Origin: Demequina mangrovi
GTDB lineage: Bacteria > Actinomycetota > Actinomycetes > Actinomycetales > Demequinaceae
DNA length: 64,000 bases
Direction: 5' to 3'
NCBI RefSeq assembly: GCF_000759715.1
Contig: NZ_BBLU01000008.1
Span: forward strand, 111,848 to 175,847
Shown here piece by piece: positions 38,417-46,660 of this stretch. The position numbers and the translations under genes were made by a program. Under the pieces are notes generated by a model that ran no database searches, was not told the origin of the DNA, and was given only the letters and a program-made list of their open reading frames with translations. How positions within the stretch are numbered: the first letter of the stretch is position 1; each line of letters opens with the position of its first letter.

Positions 38417-39444
38417 GGATCCTCCGCATCGGCCCCCTGGGCATCACCACCCACCGCCGCACGTTCGCGGTCGGCCTCGCGATGGCGGCCGCGCTCGCCG
38501 CGCTCCTCGTCTTCGCGCTCGCGCAGGGCCAGGCGAACATCACGGTGCTCGACTCTCTCAAGGCCGCCGTCGGCATCCCCGTCGGCGCCCCCGCCGACTT
38601 CATCGTGGGTCAGGTCCGCGCCCCGCGCGCCCTCACCGCTGTCGTCATCGGCGCGATGCTCGGCCTGTCGGGCGCGATCCTCCAGTCGCTCACGCGGAAC
38701 CCGCTCGCGTCGCCCGACTTCATCGGCATCTCCGCGGGCGCGGGCACGGGGGCCGTCCTCACCCTGTGGCTCGTGGGCGCGAGCTCGCTGTGGGTCACCG
38801 CCGCGGGAGCCGTGGTCGGCGCCCTCGTGACCGCGGGGCTGATCCTCGCGCTGTCGTGGCGCCGTGGCATCGTGCCGCTGCGGCTCATCCTCGCGGGCAT
38901 CGGCATGGGCTTCGTCGCGCAGGCCGCGACGCAGTACGTGCTCACGCGCATGGAGATGCACGAGGCCGGCAACGCCCTCGGGTGGCTGGTCGGATCGGTC
39001 ACCGGCCGCACCTGGACGCACGTCACGGTCGCGGCGCTCGCGCTGGGCGTCCTCGCGCCCGTGGTCCTGTGGCACGCCCGCGCGCTGCGCACCATGGAGA
39101 TGGGGGACGATGCGGCGCGCGCGCTCGGGATCCACGTCGGTCGCTCGCGCACGGTGCTCGCGCTGTGCTCGGTGCTGCTCGCGGCGGCCGCCGTCGCCGT
39201 CACCGGCCCCATCGGCTTCATCGCGCTGGTGGCGCCCGCGATCGCGCTGCGGCTCACCCGCAACGCCGGCGTCACGCTGATCCCATCGGCGCTCATGGGC
39301 GCCCTGCTCCTGCTCGCGGCCGACCAGGTCGCGCAGCTCATGCCCACCACCGTCCAGCTTCCCGTCGGCATCTTCACCGCCGCCGTGGGCGCCCCGTACC
39401 TCCTGTGGCTCGTGTGGCGCGCATCCCGAGGAGGTCCCGCATGA
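38413..39444 (+). CDS. Iron-siderophore ABC permease 2 (FecCD family)
   Basis: 343 residues from a GTG. It has the same fold as its neighbour: RAPRALTAVVIGAMLGLSGAILQSLTRNPLASPDFIGIS and ALGIHVGRSRT. It pairs with permease 1 to make the heterodimeric channel. Overlap with the ATPase gene is ATGA. Confidence 0.95.
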   Translation: MRILRIGPLGITTHRRTFAVGLAMAAALAALLVFALAQGQANITVLDSLKAAVGIPVGAPADFIVGQVRAPRALTAVVIGAMLGLSGAILQSLTRNPLASPDFIGISAGAGTGAVLTLWLVGASSLWVTAAGAVVGALVTAGLILALSWRRGIVPLRLILAGIGMGFVAQAATQYVLTRMEMHEAGNALGWLVGSVTGRTWTHVTVAALALGVLAPVVLWHARALRTMEMGDDAARALGIHVGRSRTVLALCSVLLAAAAVAVTGPIGFIALVAPAIALRLTRNAGVTLIPSALMGALLLLAADQVAQLMPTTVQLPVGIFTAAVGAPYLLWLVWRASRGGPA

Positions 39445-40235
39445 CCAGGCTCCAGACCCAGGGCGCCGTGATCGGCTACGGCGGCACGCCCATCGTCCAC
39501 GGCGTCGACGTCGAGGTGCCGGACGGCCGCATCACCGCGGTCGTGGGCCCGAACGGCTGCGGCAAGTCCACGCTCCTGCGGGCGCTCGTGCGCCTGCTCC
39601 CGGTGTCCGAGGGCGCCGTGCTGCTCGACGGCGAGGACATCCACAAGGTCCCGACGAGGGAAGTCGCACGCCGCGTGGGCCTGCTCCCGCAGTCGCCGAT
39701 CGCACCCGCCGGCATCACCGTCAAGGAGCTCGTCGCGCGCGGGCGCACCCCGCACCAGAAGGTGCTGCGTCCGTGGAGCGCCGCGGACGAGATGGCGGTG
39801 ACGTCCGCGCTGCACTCGACGCAGCTCACGAGCATCCAGGACGCCGTGGTCGACGAGCTGTCCGGCGGCCAGCGCCAGCGCGCCTGGATCGCGATGACCC
39901 TCGCGCAGGACACGCCGCTCATGATCCTCGACGAGCCGACCACCTACCTCGACATCGCGCACCAGTACGACGTGATGGACCTGCTCCACCACCTCAACAC
40001 GCGCCAGGAGCGCACCATCGTCATGGTGGTCCACGACCTTCACCAGGCGGCCCGCTACGCACACCACGTCATCGCGATGCGCGACGGCGTGGTGGCCGCC
40101 GCCGGCTCGCCGTCCGAGGTGTTCACCGAGGAGCTCATCCGCGAGGTCTTCGCGCTCGAGGCCCGCGTGCTCACCGACCCCGTCACCGGCACCCCCATGG
40201 TGGTGCCGGCCCACGGACCGGGAGGCGCCCGATGA
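39441..40235 (+). CDS. Iron-siderophore ABC transporter ATPase (FepC-like)
   Basis: 264 residues. Walker A is GPNGCGKST, the ABC signature is LSGGQRQRAWIAM, and Walker B is PLMILDEPTTYLDIAHQ, the last being characteristic of the FepC/FhuC group. The H-loop is VHDLHQA. It powers uptake through the two FecCD permeases. The upstream gene ends within its start codon. Confidence 0.96.
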   Translation: MTRLQTQGAVIGYGGTPIVHGVDVEVPDGRITAVVGPNGCGKSTLLRALVRLLPVSEGAVLLDGEDIHKVPTREVARRVGLLPQSPIAPAGITVKELVARGRTPHQKVLRPWSAADEMAVTSALHSTQLTSIQDAVVDELSGGQRQRAWIAMTLAQDTPLMILDEPTTYLDIAHQYDVMDLLHHLNTRQERTIVMVVHDLHQAARYAHHVIAMRDGVVAAAGSPSEVFTEELIREVFALEARVLTDPVTGTPMVVPAHGPGGAR

Positions 40236-40321
40236 GCGCCCGCCCCGCACAGACGTCCCACCCGGCCCCGCGTCCCGCGGCGGCCACCCTCCCCAGCACT
40301 GATCCCCACGAAAGGACCAGC

Positions 40322-41434
40322 ATGTTCACCACCACCACGAAGCGCCGCGCCGGCGCCCTCGGCCTCGCGGCCGCCGCGACGCTCGCGCTCGCGGCGTGCT
40401 CCTCGGGCACCACCGAGACCGAGGCCACCGCCGGCTCGTCCGCGGAGCCCACCGCGGCTGCCGCCGCCGGCGAGGGCGCCTCGGCGTTCCCCGTGACCCT
40501 CGACACCGTCATGGGCGAGGTCACCGTCGAGTCCGAGCCGCAGCGCGTCGTCACGCTCGGCTCGCACGAGCACGAGTACCTCTACGCGCTCGGCGTCGCG
40601 CCGGTCGCGGTGCCCGAGTCGTGGCAGGGCTACGCCAACGGCACCGGCCCGTGGGCCGAGGAGGACCGTCTCGCGGCCGGCGCCGAGCCCGAGACCTTCA
40701 CCCCGGGCACCGAGGTGTACGACGCCGAGCTCATCGCGTCGTTCGAGCCCGACCTCATCGTCGCCACGTACCCCAACCACACGATGACCCAGGAGGAGTA
40801 CGACCTCCTCTCCGGCATCGCGCCCGTGGTGACCCGCACCGCGACCGACGCCGAGGGCAACGAGACCGCCGAGTGGAACGTCTCCCTCGCCGACGAGCTC
40901 ACCCTCCTCGCCGAGGCGACCGGCACCACCGACGAGGCCGAGGCGATCATCGCCGAGATCGACGCCGCCTTCGCCGAGGTCCGCGACGCGCACCCCGAGT
41001 GGGAGGGCAAGACCTCGCAGGTCGGCGGGTTCTACGCGGGCCAGGCCTTCGTCTACAGCGCGAACGACACCCGCAACCAGTTCCTCGCGAACGTGGGCCT
41101 CGACGTCGCGTCGATCGAGGGCACCTCCGAGGCCTGGATGCAGATCAGCGCCGAGCAGCTCGACATCCTCGGCGACCTCGACTCGATCGTGTGGCAGGTG
41201 GCGACCACGCCCGAGGCCCGCGACGAGCTCCAGTCGCTGTCGCTGTTCGACTCGCTGAACATCTCCGAGGTCGGCGGCAGCATCTGGCTGTCCGACCCGA
41301 TCCTCGAGGGCGCGTTCTTCGCGAACTCCCCCTCGTCGGTCACGTACTCGATCGAGGCCTTCGTGCCGATGCTCGAGGCCGCGCTCGACGGCGATGCCTC
41401 CACCGAGGTCGTGGAGTTCTCCTCGGAGAGCTGA
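40322..41434 (+). CDS. Iron-siderophore binding lipoprotein (FecB/FepB-like)
   Basis: 370 residues from ATG 40322, preceded by GAAAGGA; an ATG at 40232 in the same frame would hide the signal peptide. The lipobox is LALAAC, cysteine near residue 26, followed by a Thr/Glu/Ala linker. The body shows PQRVVTLGSHEHEYLYALGVAPVAV and SFEPDLIVATYPN, typical of periplasmic-binding family 2 for ferric siderophores. It is the last gene of the iron operon, before a terminator. Confidence 0.95.
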   Translation: MFTTTTKRRAGALGLAAAATLALAACSSGTTETEATAGSSAEPTAAAAAGEGASAFPVTLDTVMGEVTVESEPQRVVTLGSHEHEYLYALGVAPVAVPESWQGYANGTGPWAEEDRLAAGAEPETFTPGTEVYDAELIASFEPDLIVATYPNHTMTQEEYDLLSGIAPVVTRTATDAEGNETAEWNVSLADELTLLAEATGTTDEAEAIIAEIDAAFAEVRDAHPEWEGKTSQVGGFYAGQAFVYSANDTRNQFLANVGLDVASIEGTSEAWMQISAEQLDILGDLDSIVWQVATTPEARDELQSLSLFDSLNISEVGGSIWLSDPILEGAFFANSPSSVTYSIEAFVPMLEAALDGDASTEVVEFSSES

Positions 41435-41445
41435 TCCCCGACCCC

Positions 41446-41480
41446 GGAGCCCCCGTCGCCCTCGTGGCGGCGGGGGCTCC
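41446..41480 (+). terminator. Terminator of the iron-uptake operon
   Basis: GGAGCCCCCGTCGCC pairs with GGCGGCGGGGGCTCC, one mismatch, loop CTCGT, 12 bp past the stop. Confidence 0.75.
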
Positions 41481-41543
41481 GTCGCGTCCGGGGAATGCCA
41501 GGCCGATGCCGCGGTTGTCCCCTGAGGGTGGAAGGAGGCCACG

Positions 41544-41948
41544 ATGGCCGACGACTGGAACCAGCGGGTGATCGACTCGTTCCGCGCGCACGAGGGCTAC
41601 GTCGAGGGATTCGGACGCAGGCTGGTGCTCCTGCACCATCGCGGGGCCCGGTCGGGGACGATGCGGATCTCCCCGGTGATGACCTTCGCCGCGGACGACG
41701 GGGGCTGGCTCGTCGCGGCCTCCAAGGGCGGCGCCCCCGAGAACCCCGCGTGGTTCCACAATCTCAAGGCGCACCCGGACATCGTCATCGAGGTCCCGGG
41801 CGAGGGCGAGGTCGCCGTCCACGTCGAGGAGCTCACGGGAGAGGCGCGCGACGCCGCGTGGGCCCGCTTCGCCGCGCACCAGGGCTTCGCGAGCTATCAG
41901 GAGCGCACCGCGCGGACCATCCCGGTGCTCCACCTCACCCGGCGCTGA
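41544..41948 (+). CDS. Ddn-like nitroreductase/quinone reductase family protein
   Basis: 134 residues. Motifs of the F420-dependent deazaflavin nitroreductase family (DUF385) are present: LVLLHHRGARSGTMRISPVM, WLVAASKGGAPENPAWFHNLKAHPDI and RTARTIPVLHLTRR. Members reduce quinones or nitro compounds with F420H2; some lack F420, so the cofactor here is inferred. It stands alone between two terminator-like structures. Confidence 0.88.
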   Translation: MADDWNQRVIDSFRAHEGYVEGFGRRLVLLHHRGARSGTMRISPVMTFAADDGGWLVAASKGGAPENPAWFHNLKAHPDIVIEVPGEGEVAVHVEELTGEARDAAWARFAAHQGFASYQERTARTIPVLHLTRR

Positions 41949-42004
41949 GCCGCGGGCCCACCCGGCGTCCGGCCGACCCGCGTGTCGGGCCGCGACGCGA
42001 TCGG

Positions 42005-42040
42005 TCCGACATGCGTGCGCGCACCGACACGCATGTCGGA
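42005..42040. repeat. 13 bp perfect hairpin downstream of the Ddn-like gene
   Basis: TCCGACATGCGTG and CACGCATGTCGGA flank a 10 nt loop, and outer CGCGAT/ATCGCG arms extend it. It lies in the 207 bp convergent gap with a second, longer hairpin at 42092. No gene is seen in this gap. Confidence 0.6.
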
Positions 42041-42091
42041 ACATCGCGGGATGGATCCGATGTCCGGCGCCGGGGCGGGGCGGAGCCCCCG

Positions 42092-42139
42092 GAACGTGGA
42101 CGGTGGACGATGCTCACGCATCGTCCACCGTCCACGTTC
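42092..42139 (-). terminator. 22 bp perfect hairpin after phoH
   Basis: The arms at 42092-42113 and 42118-42139 pair without mismatch around TCAC. It is 16 bp past the phoH stop, so it can end that transcript. There is no T-tract. The stem contains the recurrent GACGATGC/GCATCGTC motif. Confidence 0.6.
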
Positions 42140-42155
42140 TCGGTTGCGGGTCGGG

Positions 42156-43523
42156 TCAGAGGTCGAGCCGCTCCAGCATGTCGGTCACCAGCGCCGCCAC
42201 CGCGGAGCGCTCGGAGCGCTCGAGCGTGACGTGCGCGAACAGCGGGTGGCCCTTGAGCGCCTCGATCACCGCGGCGATGCCGTCGTGGCGGCCGACGCGC
42301 AGGTTGTCGCGCTGAGCGACGTCGTGCGTGAGGACCACGCGCGAGTCCTGGCCGATGCGGCTGAGCATGGTGAGGAGCACGTTGCGCTCGAGCGACTGCG
42401 CCTCGTCGACGATCACGAAGGCGTCGTGGAGCGAGCGCCCTCGGATGTGCGTGAGGGGCAGCACCTCGAGCATGCCGCGCGCCATGACCTCCTCGACCAC
42501 CTCGGAGCTCACCATCGCGCCGAGCGTGTCGAAGACCGCCTGGGCCCACGGGTTCATCTTCTCGCCCGCATCGCCGGGCAGGTAGCCGAGGTCCTGGCCG
42601 CCGACCGCGTAGAGCGGACGGAACACCATGATCTTCTTGTGCTGACGGCGCTCCATGACCGCCTCGAGGCCCGCGCAGAGCGCGAGGGCGCTCTTGCCGG
42701 TGCCGGCGCGGCCGCCCATGGAGACGATGCCCACGGAGTCGTCGAGCAGCAGGTCGATCGCGATGCGCTGCTCCGCGGAGCGGCCGTGGACGCCGAAGAC
42801 CTCCTGATCGCCGCGGACCAGGCGGACCGAGCCGTCCTCGGTCACGCGCCCGAGGGCGGACCCGCGGGCGCCGTGGATCACCAGGCCGGTGTGGACCGGA
42901 AGAGAGGCGAGGTCCTCGCCGCACAGCGCCGCGTCGGGCGCGGGAAGCGACTCGTGCTCCCACAGCGACGCCATCTGCTCGTCGGCGATCTGGATCTCGC
43001 GCATGCCGGTCCAGCCGGACTCGACCGCGAGCTCGGCGCGGTACTCCTCCGCCTCGATGCCCAGCGCCGAGGCCTTGACGCGCATCGGCAGGTCCTTCGA
43101 CACCACGACCACCGACTCGCCCTCGGCGGCGAGGTTGGCGGCCACCGCGAGGATGCGGGTGTCGTTGTCGCCCAGACGGAAGCCGGACGGGAGGACCTCC
43201 TGGTCGGTGTGGTTGAGCTCGACGCGCAGGGTGCCGCCGACCTCGTTCACCTCGACGGGCTCGTCGAGCTTGCCGTGCAGGACACGGAGGTCGTCGAGCG
43301 TGCGCAGCGCGGACCGCGCGAAGTAGCCGAGCTCCGGGTGATGCCGTTTCGCCTCGAGCTCCGTGATGACGACCACGGGCAGGACCACCGCGTGCTCCGC
43401 GAAGCGCCTCATGGCTCGCGGATCGGAGAGGAGGACCGACGTGTCCAGCACGAACGTGCGGACCTCCGTCGACTCGGCGCTCTCGTGGGCGGTGGCGGGG
43501 ACGGAGCTAGGCAAGGCGGTCAA
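42156..43523 (-). CDS. PhoH-like protein with N-terminal PIN domain
   Basis: 455 residues. The N-terminal PIN nuclease domain is [19 protein letters not shown], with acidic residues near 27, 52 and 130. The C-terminal PhoH ATPase has Walker [13 protein letters not shown] and Walker [11 protein letters not shown]. PhoH2-type proteins unwind and cleave RNA. The TTG at 43523, with GGGAGC upstream, is the only suitable start close to the domain. Confidence 0.92.
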   Translation of the reverse strand: MTALPSSVPATAHESAESTEVRTFVLDTSVLLSDPRAMRRFAEHAVVLPVVVITELEAKRHHPELGYFARSALRTLDDLRVLHGKLDEPVEVNEVGGTLRVELNHTDQEVLPSGFRLGDNDTRILAVAANLAAEGESVVVVSKDLPMRVKASALGIEAEEYRAELAVESGWTGMREIQIADEQMASLWEHESLPAPDAALCGEDLASLPVHTGLVIHGARGSALGRVTEDGSVRLVRGDQEVFGVHGRSAEQRIAIDLLLDDSVGIVSMGGRAGTGKSALALCAGLEAVMERRQHKKIMVFRPLYAVGGQDLGYLPGDAGEKMNPWAQAVFDTLGAMVSSEVVEEVMARGMLEVLPLTHIRGRSLHDAFVIVDEAQSLERNVLLTMLSRIGQDSRVVLTHDVAQRDNLRVGRHDGIAAVIEALKGHPLFAHVTLERSERSAVAALVTDMLERLDL

Positions 43524-43764
43524 CAGGGCTCCCAGCGTTAGGGCCGCAGGGCGCCGATCGCCCTGACGGCGATTGGTTACGTCCGCATCTCTTGGATGTG
43601 ACGGTGTTGTGCTACCACGCTCACGACGCTACGCCTGTTCCCGGCGTTCTCGGGAGACACGCCGCCGAAAGTTCACACAGATGTAACTCGCTCCCCGCGC
43701 TCGGGCGTGTCCGATTCGAGAGTTCGCATGGGTCTGCCAGCACGAAGATTCCAGCACCGCCTGA

Positions 43765-43868
43765 CCGCCCTCCACACGTCCGACACCGCGCCGCGCCGGA
43801 CCGTCGGCGTGTCCTGCGCGACACGCCGATAAGGGCGTCGCGCGCACGCATCGGCGTGTGGAGGGCGG
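43765..43868. repeat. Nested inverted repeat in the phoH-prenyl synthase gap
   Basis: CCGCCCTCCACAC (43765-43777) is the exact complement of 43856-43868. Inside, TCGGCGTGTC (43804) and GACACGCCGA (43820) form a second stem, and ATCGGCGTGTG recurs at 43850. The 373 bp gap (43524-43896) otherwise shows no gene. Confidence 0.6.
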
Positions 43869-43896
43869 CCCCGGCCAGCGGCCCAGCCAGCCTCGG

Positions 43897-44667
43897 TCAG
43901 CGGCCGAGACGGCGCTCGCGCTGCGAGAAGTCGCGCAGCGCGCGGAGGAAGTCGATGCGCCGGAAGTCGGGCCAGTACGCCTCGCAGAAGTAGAACTCCG
44001 AGTGCGCGCTCTGCCACAGGAGGAAGCCGCCCAGGCGCTGCTCGCCGGACGTGCGGATCACCAGATCGGGATCCGGCTGACCCTTGGTGTAGAGGTGGTC
44101 GGCGATGTGCTCGACGGAGAAGCTCTCCGCGACCTCCTCGAGGGAGTGGCCGGCCTCGACACCGGCCTTGAGGAAGCTCCGCACGGCCTCCGCGATCTCG
44201 TGACGCCCGCCGTAGCCGACCGCGACGTTGACGTGGAGCCCCTCCGCCCCGGCGGAGCGCTCGACGGCGGCGGAGAGCCGCGCCGCCGTCGCCGGAGGCA
44301 GCAGCGACGCGTCGCCCACGTGGCGGAGGCGCCAGCGGCCGTCGTCAGCGAGCCGCTCGACGGCGGTCGCGATGATCTCGAGCAGCGGCGCGAGCTCCTG
44401 CGGGTCGCGCGCGAGGTTGTCGGTCGACAGCATCCACAGCGTCACCACCTCGACGCCCGCGTCCTGCGACCACTCGAGCACCTCGGTGATCTTGTCGGCG
44501 CCGCGCTGGTGTCCGTGCGAGGCCGATGCGCCGGACTGGCGCGCCCATCGGCGGTTGCCGTCGAGGATCACGCCGATGTGGCGCGGCGACGCGCCGGTGC
44601 GCTTGAGCTCGCGCGCCAGGCGCTTCTCATACGTCCCGTACAGGAGCGCGCTCAGGCCCATCGACAT
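43897..44667 (-). CDS. uppS: Z-prenyl (isoprenyl) diphosphate synthase, UppS family
   Basis: 256 residues. The signature is HIGVILDGNRRWARQSGAS near 40-57, followed by the TLWMLSTDN strand, and RTSGEQRLGGFLLWQSAHSEFYF near the C-terminus. It condenses IPP onto an allylic diphosphate with Z geometry. The pairing with trhA mirrors Rv1086/Rv1085c of Mycobacterium, where Rv1086 makes short Z,E-farnesyl diphosphate; chain length here is inference. ATG 44667 is chosen because upstream sequence is not family-like. Confidence 0.92.
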   Translation of the reverse strand: MSMGLSALLYGTYEKRLARELKRTGASPRHIGVILDGNRRWARQSGASASHGHQRGADKITEVLEWSQDAGVEVVTLWMLSTDNLARDPQELAPLLEIIATAVERLADDGRWRLRHVGDASLLPPATAARLSAAVERSAGAEGLHVNVAVGYGGRHEIAEAVRSFLKAGVEAGHSLEEVAESFSVEHIADHLYTKGQPDPDLVIRTSGEQRLGGFLLWQSAHSEFYFCEAYWPDFRRIDFLRALRDFSQRERRLGR

Positions 44668-44718
44668 CCGTTCTCGATCACCGGCAGAGAGTGGGTCAAC
44701 CGTACCCCGGCCCTCTAA

Positions 44719-44734
44719 CCTACGGTAGCGTAGG
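44719..44734. promoter_or_regulatory. Inverted repeat between uppS and trhA
   Basis: CCTACG GTAG CGTAGG, perfect 6 bp arms, sits three bases before the trhA ATG and 52 bp before uppS. It resembles TetR-type operators (CTACGGTACCGTAG-like) seen before lipid genes in actinobacteria. Function inferred. Confidence 0.4.
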
Positions 44735-44737
44735 GTC

Positions 44738-45394
44738 ATGGTCGAGAACCTCCCCGTCCCTGGTAAGCCGCTCATGCGCGGCTGGCTCCACCTGGGGGCC
44801 GCGCCGCTCGCTCTCGTCGCAGGGCTGATCCTCACCGCGATCGCGCCGACGCTGGCCGGACGCATCTCCTTCGCCATCTTCACGTTGACCGCGGTGATGC
44901 TGTTCGGGACGTCGGCGATCTACCACCGCGGCGACTGGGGACCGCGCACCGCGGGCGTCCTGCGGCGCATGGACCACGCGAACATCTTCCTCATCATCGC
45001 GGGCACCTACACCCCGCTCACGGTGCTGCTCCTCGAGCCGCCGACGAGCGTGTGGGTGCTCGGCGTGGTGTGGGGCGGCGCGCTGCTCGGGCTGCTGTTC
45101 CGCGTGCTCTGGCTGGGCGCGCCGCGCTGGATGTACGTGCCCATCTACATCGCGCTCGGCTGGGTCGCGATCGGCTTCATCAAGCCGTTCTACGAGGCGG
45201 GCGGGATGGCGGTGGTCGTCCTCATCATCGTCGGCGGCCTCTGCTACACCGTGGGCGCCATCATCTACGGCACCAAGTGGCCTCGCGGATCCCAGCGGTA
45301 CTTCGGGTTCCACGAGATCTTCCACTCACTGACGATCGCCGGGTTCGCCTGTCACTTCGTCGCCGCCTCGCTCGCCGCCTTCAGCGTCGCCTGA
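44738..45394 (+). CDS. trhA: Hemolysin III family membrane protein (TrhA)
   Basis: 218 residues with seven predicted membrane helices (PAQR superfamily). Motifs are FGTSAIYHRGDW, RRMDHANIFLIIAGTYTP and GFHEIFHSLTIAGFACHF, which hold the histidines of the presumed zinc site. In E. coli TrhA affects membrane energetics. Its 3' end overlaps a minus-strand gene by 69 bp. Confidence 0.93.
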   Translation: MVENLPVPGKPLMRGWLHLGAAPLALVAGLILTAIAPTLAGRISFAIFTLTAVMLFGTSAIYHRGDWGPRTAGVLRRMDHANIFLIIAGTYTPLTVLLLEPPTSVWVLGVVWGGALLGLLFRVLWLGAPRWMYVPIYIALGWVAIGFIKPFYEAGGMAVVVLIIVGGLCYTVGAIIYGTKWPRGSQRYFGFHEIFHSLTIAGFACHFVAASLAAFSVA

Positions 45395-45583
45395 GCCGGG
45401 CTCGGGGCCCTCGGCCTCGCCCGTGACGGCCGCATCGGCCTCTCGCGCCTCGCGCGCGTCCTTGGCACGCACCTTGCGCAGGTGCTTGCTGAGCGATCGG
45501 AACAGCAGGACGCCTGCGGCGACCAGCGCGAACGTGACGACGAACGCGAGGAAGCCCGGGCCGCCGGTGAAGTCGGAGTCCAT
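45326..45583 (-). CDS. Small single-pass membrane protein
   Basis: 85 residues. One membrane helix (residues about 11-29, FLAFVVTFALVAAGVLLF) is followed by a basic stretch (RSLSKHLRKVRAKDAREAREAD) and an acidic Gly-rich tail. I do not recognise the family. It is convergent with trhA and overlaps its last 69 bp, and is divergent from the DUF4307 gene across 34 bp. The ATG at 45583 has GAAAGGTGG upstream. Confidence 0.65.
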   Translation of the reverse strand: MDSDFTGGPGFLAFVVTFALVAAGVLLFRSLSKHLRKVRAKDAREAREADAAVTGEAEGPEPGSGDAEGGERGGDEVTGEPGDRQ

Positions 45584-45617
45584 GTCCACCTTTCTGACCG
45601 GACTATCCTGCCTCATC

Positions 45618-46007
45618 ATGAGCACCCCTGAGCCCGACGAGGGCACCGGCGCCGTGCCGCGCCTCAGCCCCCGCACGTGGGCGCTGGTGATCGCGGGCAT
45701 CGTCGCCCTGGTCGGCGTCACCGCCTGGTACGCGTTCGTCGCGTCCCACGAGGCCGTCCGCTGGAAGGACGTCGGCTTCTCCGTGGTCTCCCCCACCGAG
45801 ATCACGGTGACGTACGACGTCTACCTCTACGACGACGTCGACGCCGACTGCACGCTCCGCGCGCTCAACACCCGTTTCACCGAGGTGGGCGTTGCCACGC
45901 AGCGCGTCTCGCTCGAGGACGGCCGCCAGCAGCGCCTCGAGGCGACCCTCACGACCACCGAGGAGGCCACCACGGCGCAGGTCAACTACTGCGTCCCGGT
46001 GGACTGA
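45618..46007 (+). CDS. DUF4307 membrane protein
   Basis: 129 residues. One membrane helix (about 21-44), then an extracytoplasmic immunoglobulin-like domain with two cysteines (DADCTL and VNYCVPVD). It matches actinobacterial DUF4307 proteins, which usually lie next to greA and the mycothiol conjugate amidase mca; greA follows here but mca does not adjoin. The function is unknown. Confidence 0.85.
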   Translation: MSTPEPDEGTGAVPRLSPRTWALVIAGIVALVGVTAWYAFVASHEAVRWKDVGFSVVSPTEITVTYDVYLYDDVDADCTLRALNTRFTEVGVATQRVSLEDGRQQRLEATLTTTEEATTAQVNYCVPVD

Positions 46008-46054
46008 CGGAGGGACGATGCGCGGCGCCATGCTGTGGCGCGCGCCACCCGGGC

Positions 46055-46084
46055 TTGGGCCTCCTTGCAGGGGCTTGGTAAGGT
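46055..46084 (+). promoter_or_regulatory. Candidate greA promoter
   Basis: TTGGGC (46055-46060) and TAAGGT (46079-46084) are spaced 18 bp and lie 33 bp before the greA GTG. Confidence 0.3.
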
Positions 46085-46116
46085 GGCTCACCTTGTCACA
46101 CGAGGAGGCAACCACC

Positions 46117-46599
46117 GTGACCGAGACCACCGGAACCTGGCTCACCCAGGAGGCGTTCGACCGCCTCCAGGCGGAGTACGACCACCTGGTGAACGTCAAG
46201 CGCGCCGAGATCGTCAAGGAGATCGACGAGCGTCGCCAGGAGGGCGACCTCAAGGAGAACGGCGGCTACCACGCCGCGCGCGACGAGCAGGCGAAGATGG
46301 AGGCCCGCATCGAGGAGCTCCGTCACAAGCTCACGAACGCGCACGTCGGCGAGGTCGAGTTCTCCGGCGTGATCGCGGCGGGCACCGTCGTGAGCGCCGA
46401 GGTGATGGGCCGCGCGATGAAGTTCCTCGTCGGCTCCCGCGAGATCGCCGACGGCACCGACCTCGACGTCTTCAGCCCCGAGTCGCCGCTGGGCGCCGCG
46501 CTCATCGGCTGCAAGGCCGGCGACGAGACGTCCTACGTCGCCCCCAACGGCAAGGAGATCGCCGTCACGGTGGTCGCCGCCGAGCAGTTCAACGGCTGA
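46117..46599 (+). CDS. greA: Transcription elongation factor GreA
   Basis: 160 residues. The N-terminal antiparallel coiled coil has the acidic tip (EIDERRQEGDLKENGGYHAARDEQ) that rescues backtracked RNA polymerase, followed by the FKBP-like C-terminal domain (SPLGAALIGCKAGDETSY). The GTG follows CGAGGAGG. A strong hairpin ends it 14 bp downstream. Confidence 0.96.
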   Translation: MTETTGTWLTQEAFDRLQAEYDHLVNVKRAEIVKEIDERRQEGDLKENGGYHAARDEQAKMEARIEELRHKLTNAHVGEVEFSGVIAAGTVVSAEVMGRAMKFLVGSREIADGTDLDVFSPESPLGAALIGCKAGDETSYVAPNGKEIAVTVVAAEQFNG

Positions 46600-46612
46600 C
46601 GCCGCACCGATT

Positions 46613-46654
46613 CACGCGAAAGGCCCCCGGGAGATCCCGGGGGCCTTTCGCGTG
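46613..46654. terminator. Bidirectional terminator between greA and the RlmC-like gene
   Basis: 20 bp perfect stem beginning CACGCGAAAGGCCCCCGGGA, with a two- to four-base loop. It is flanked by the stops of two convergent genes at 46599 and 46661. Confidence 0.85.
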
Positions 46655-46660
46655 CACGCG

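Noticed and set aside
40232..40321. Upstream ATG start for the siderophore-binding protein
   Set aside because: It would add 30 residues before the lipoprotein signal; the ATG at 40322 has a good ribosome binding site and places the lipobox correctly.
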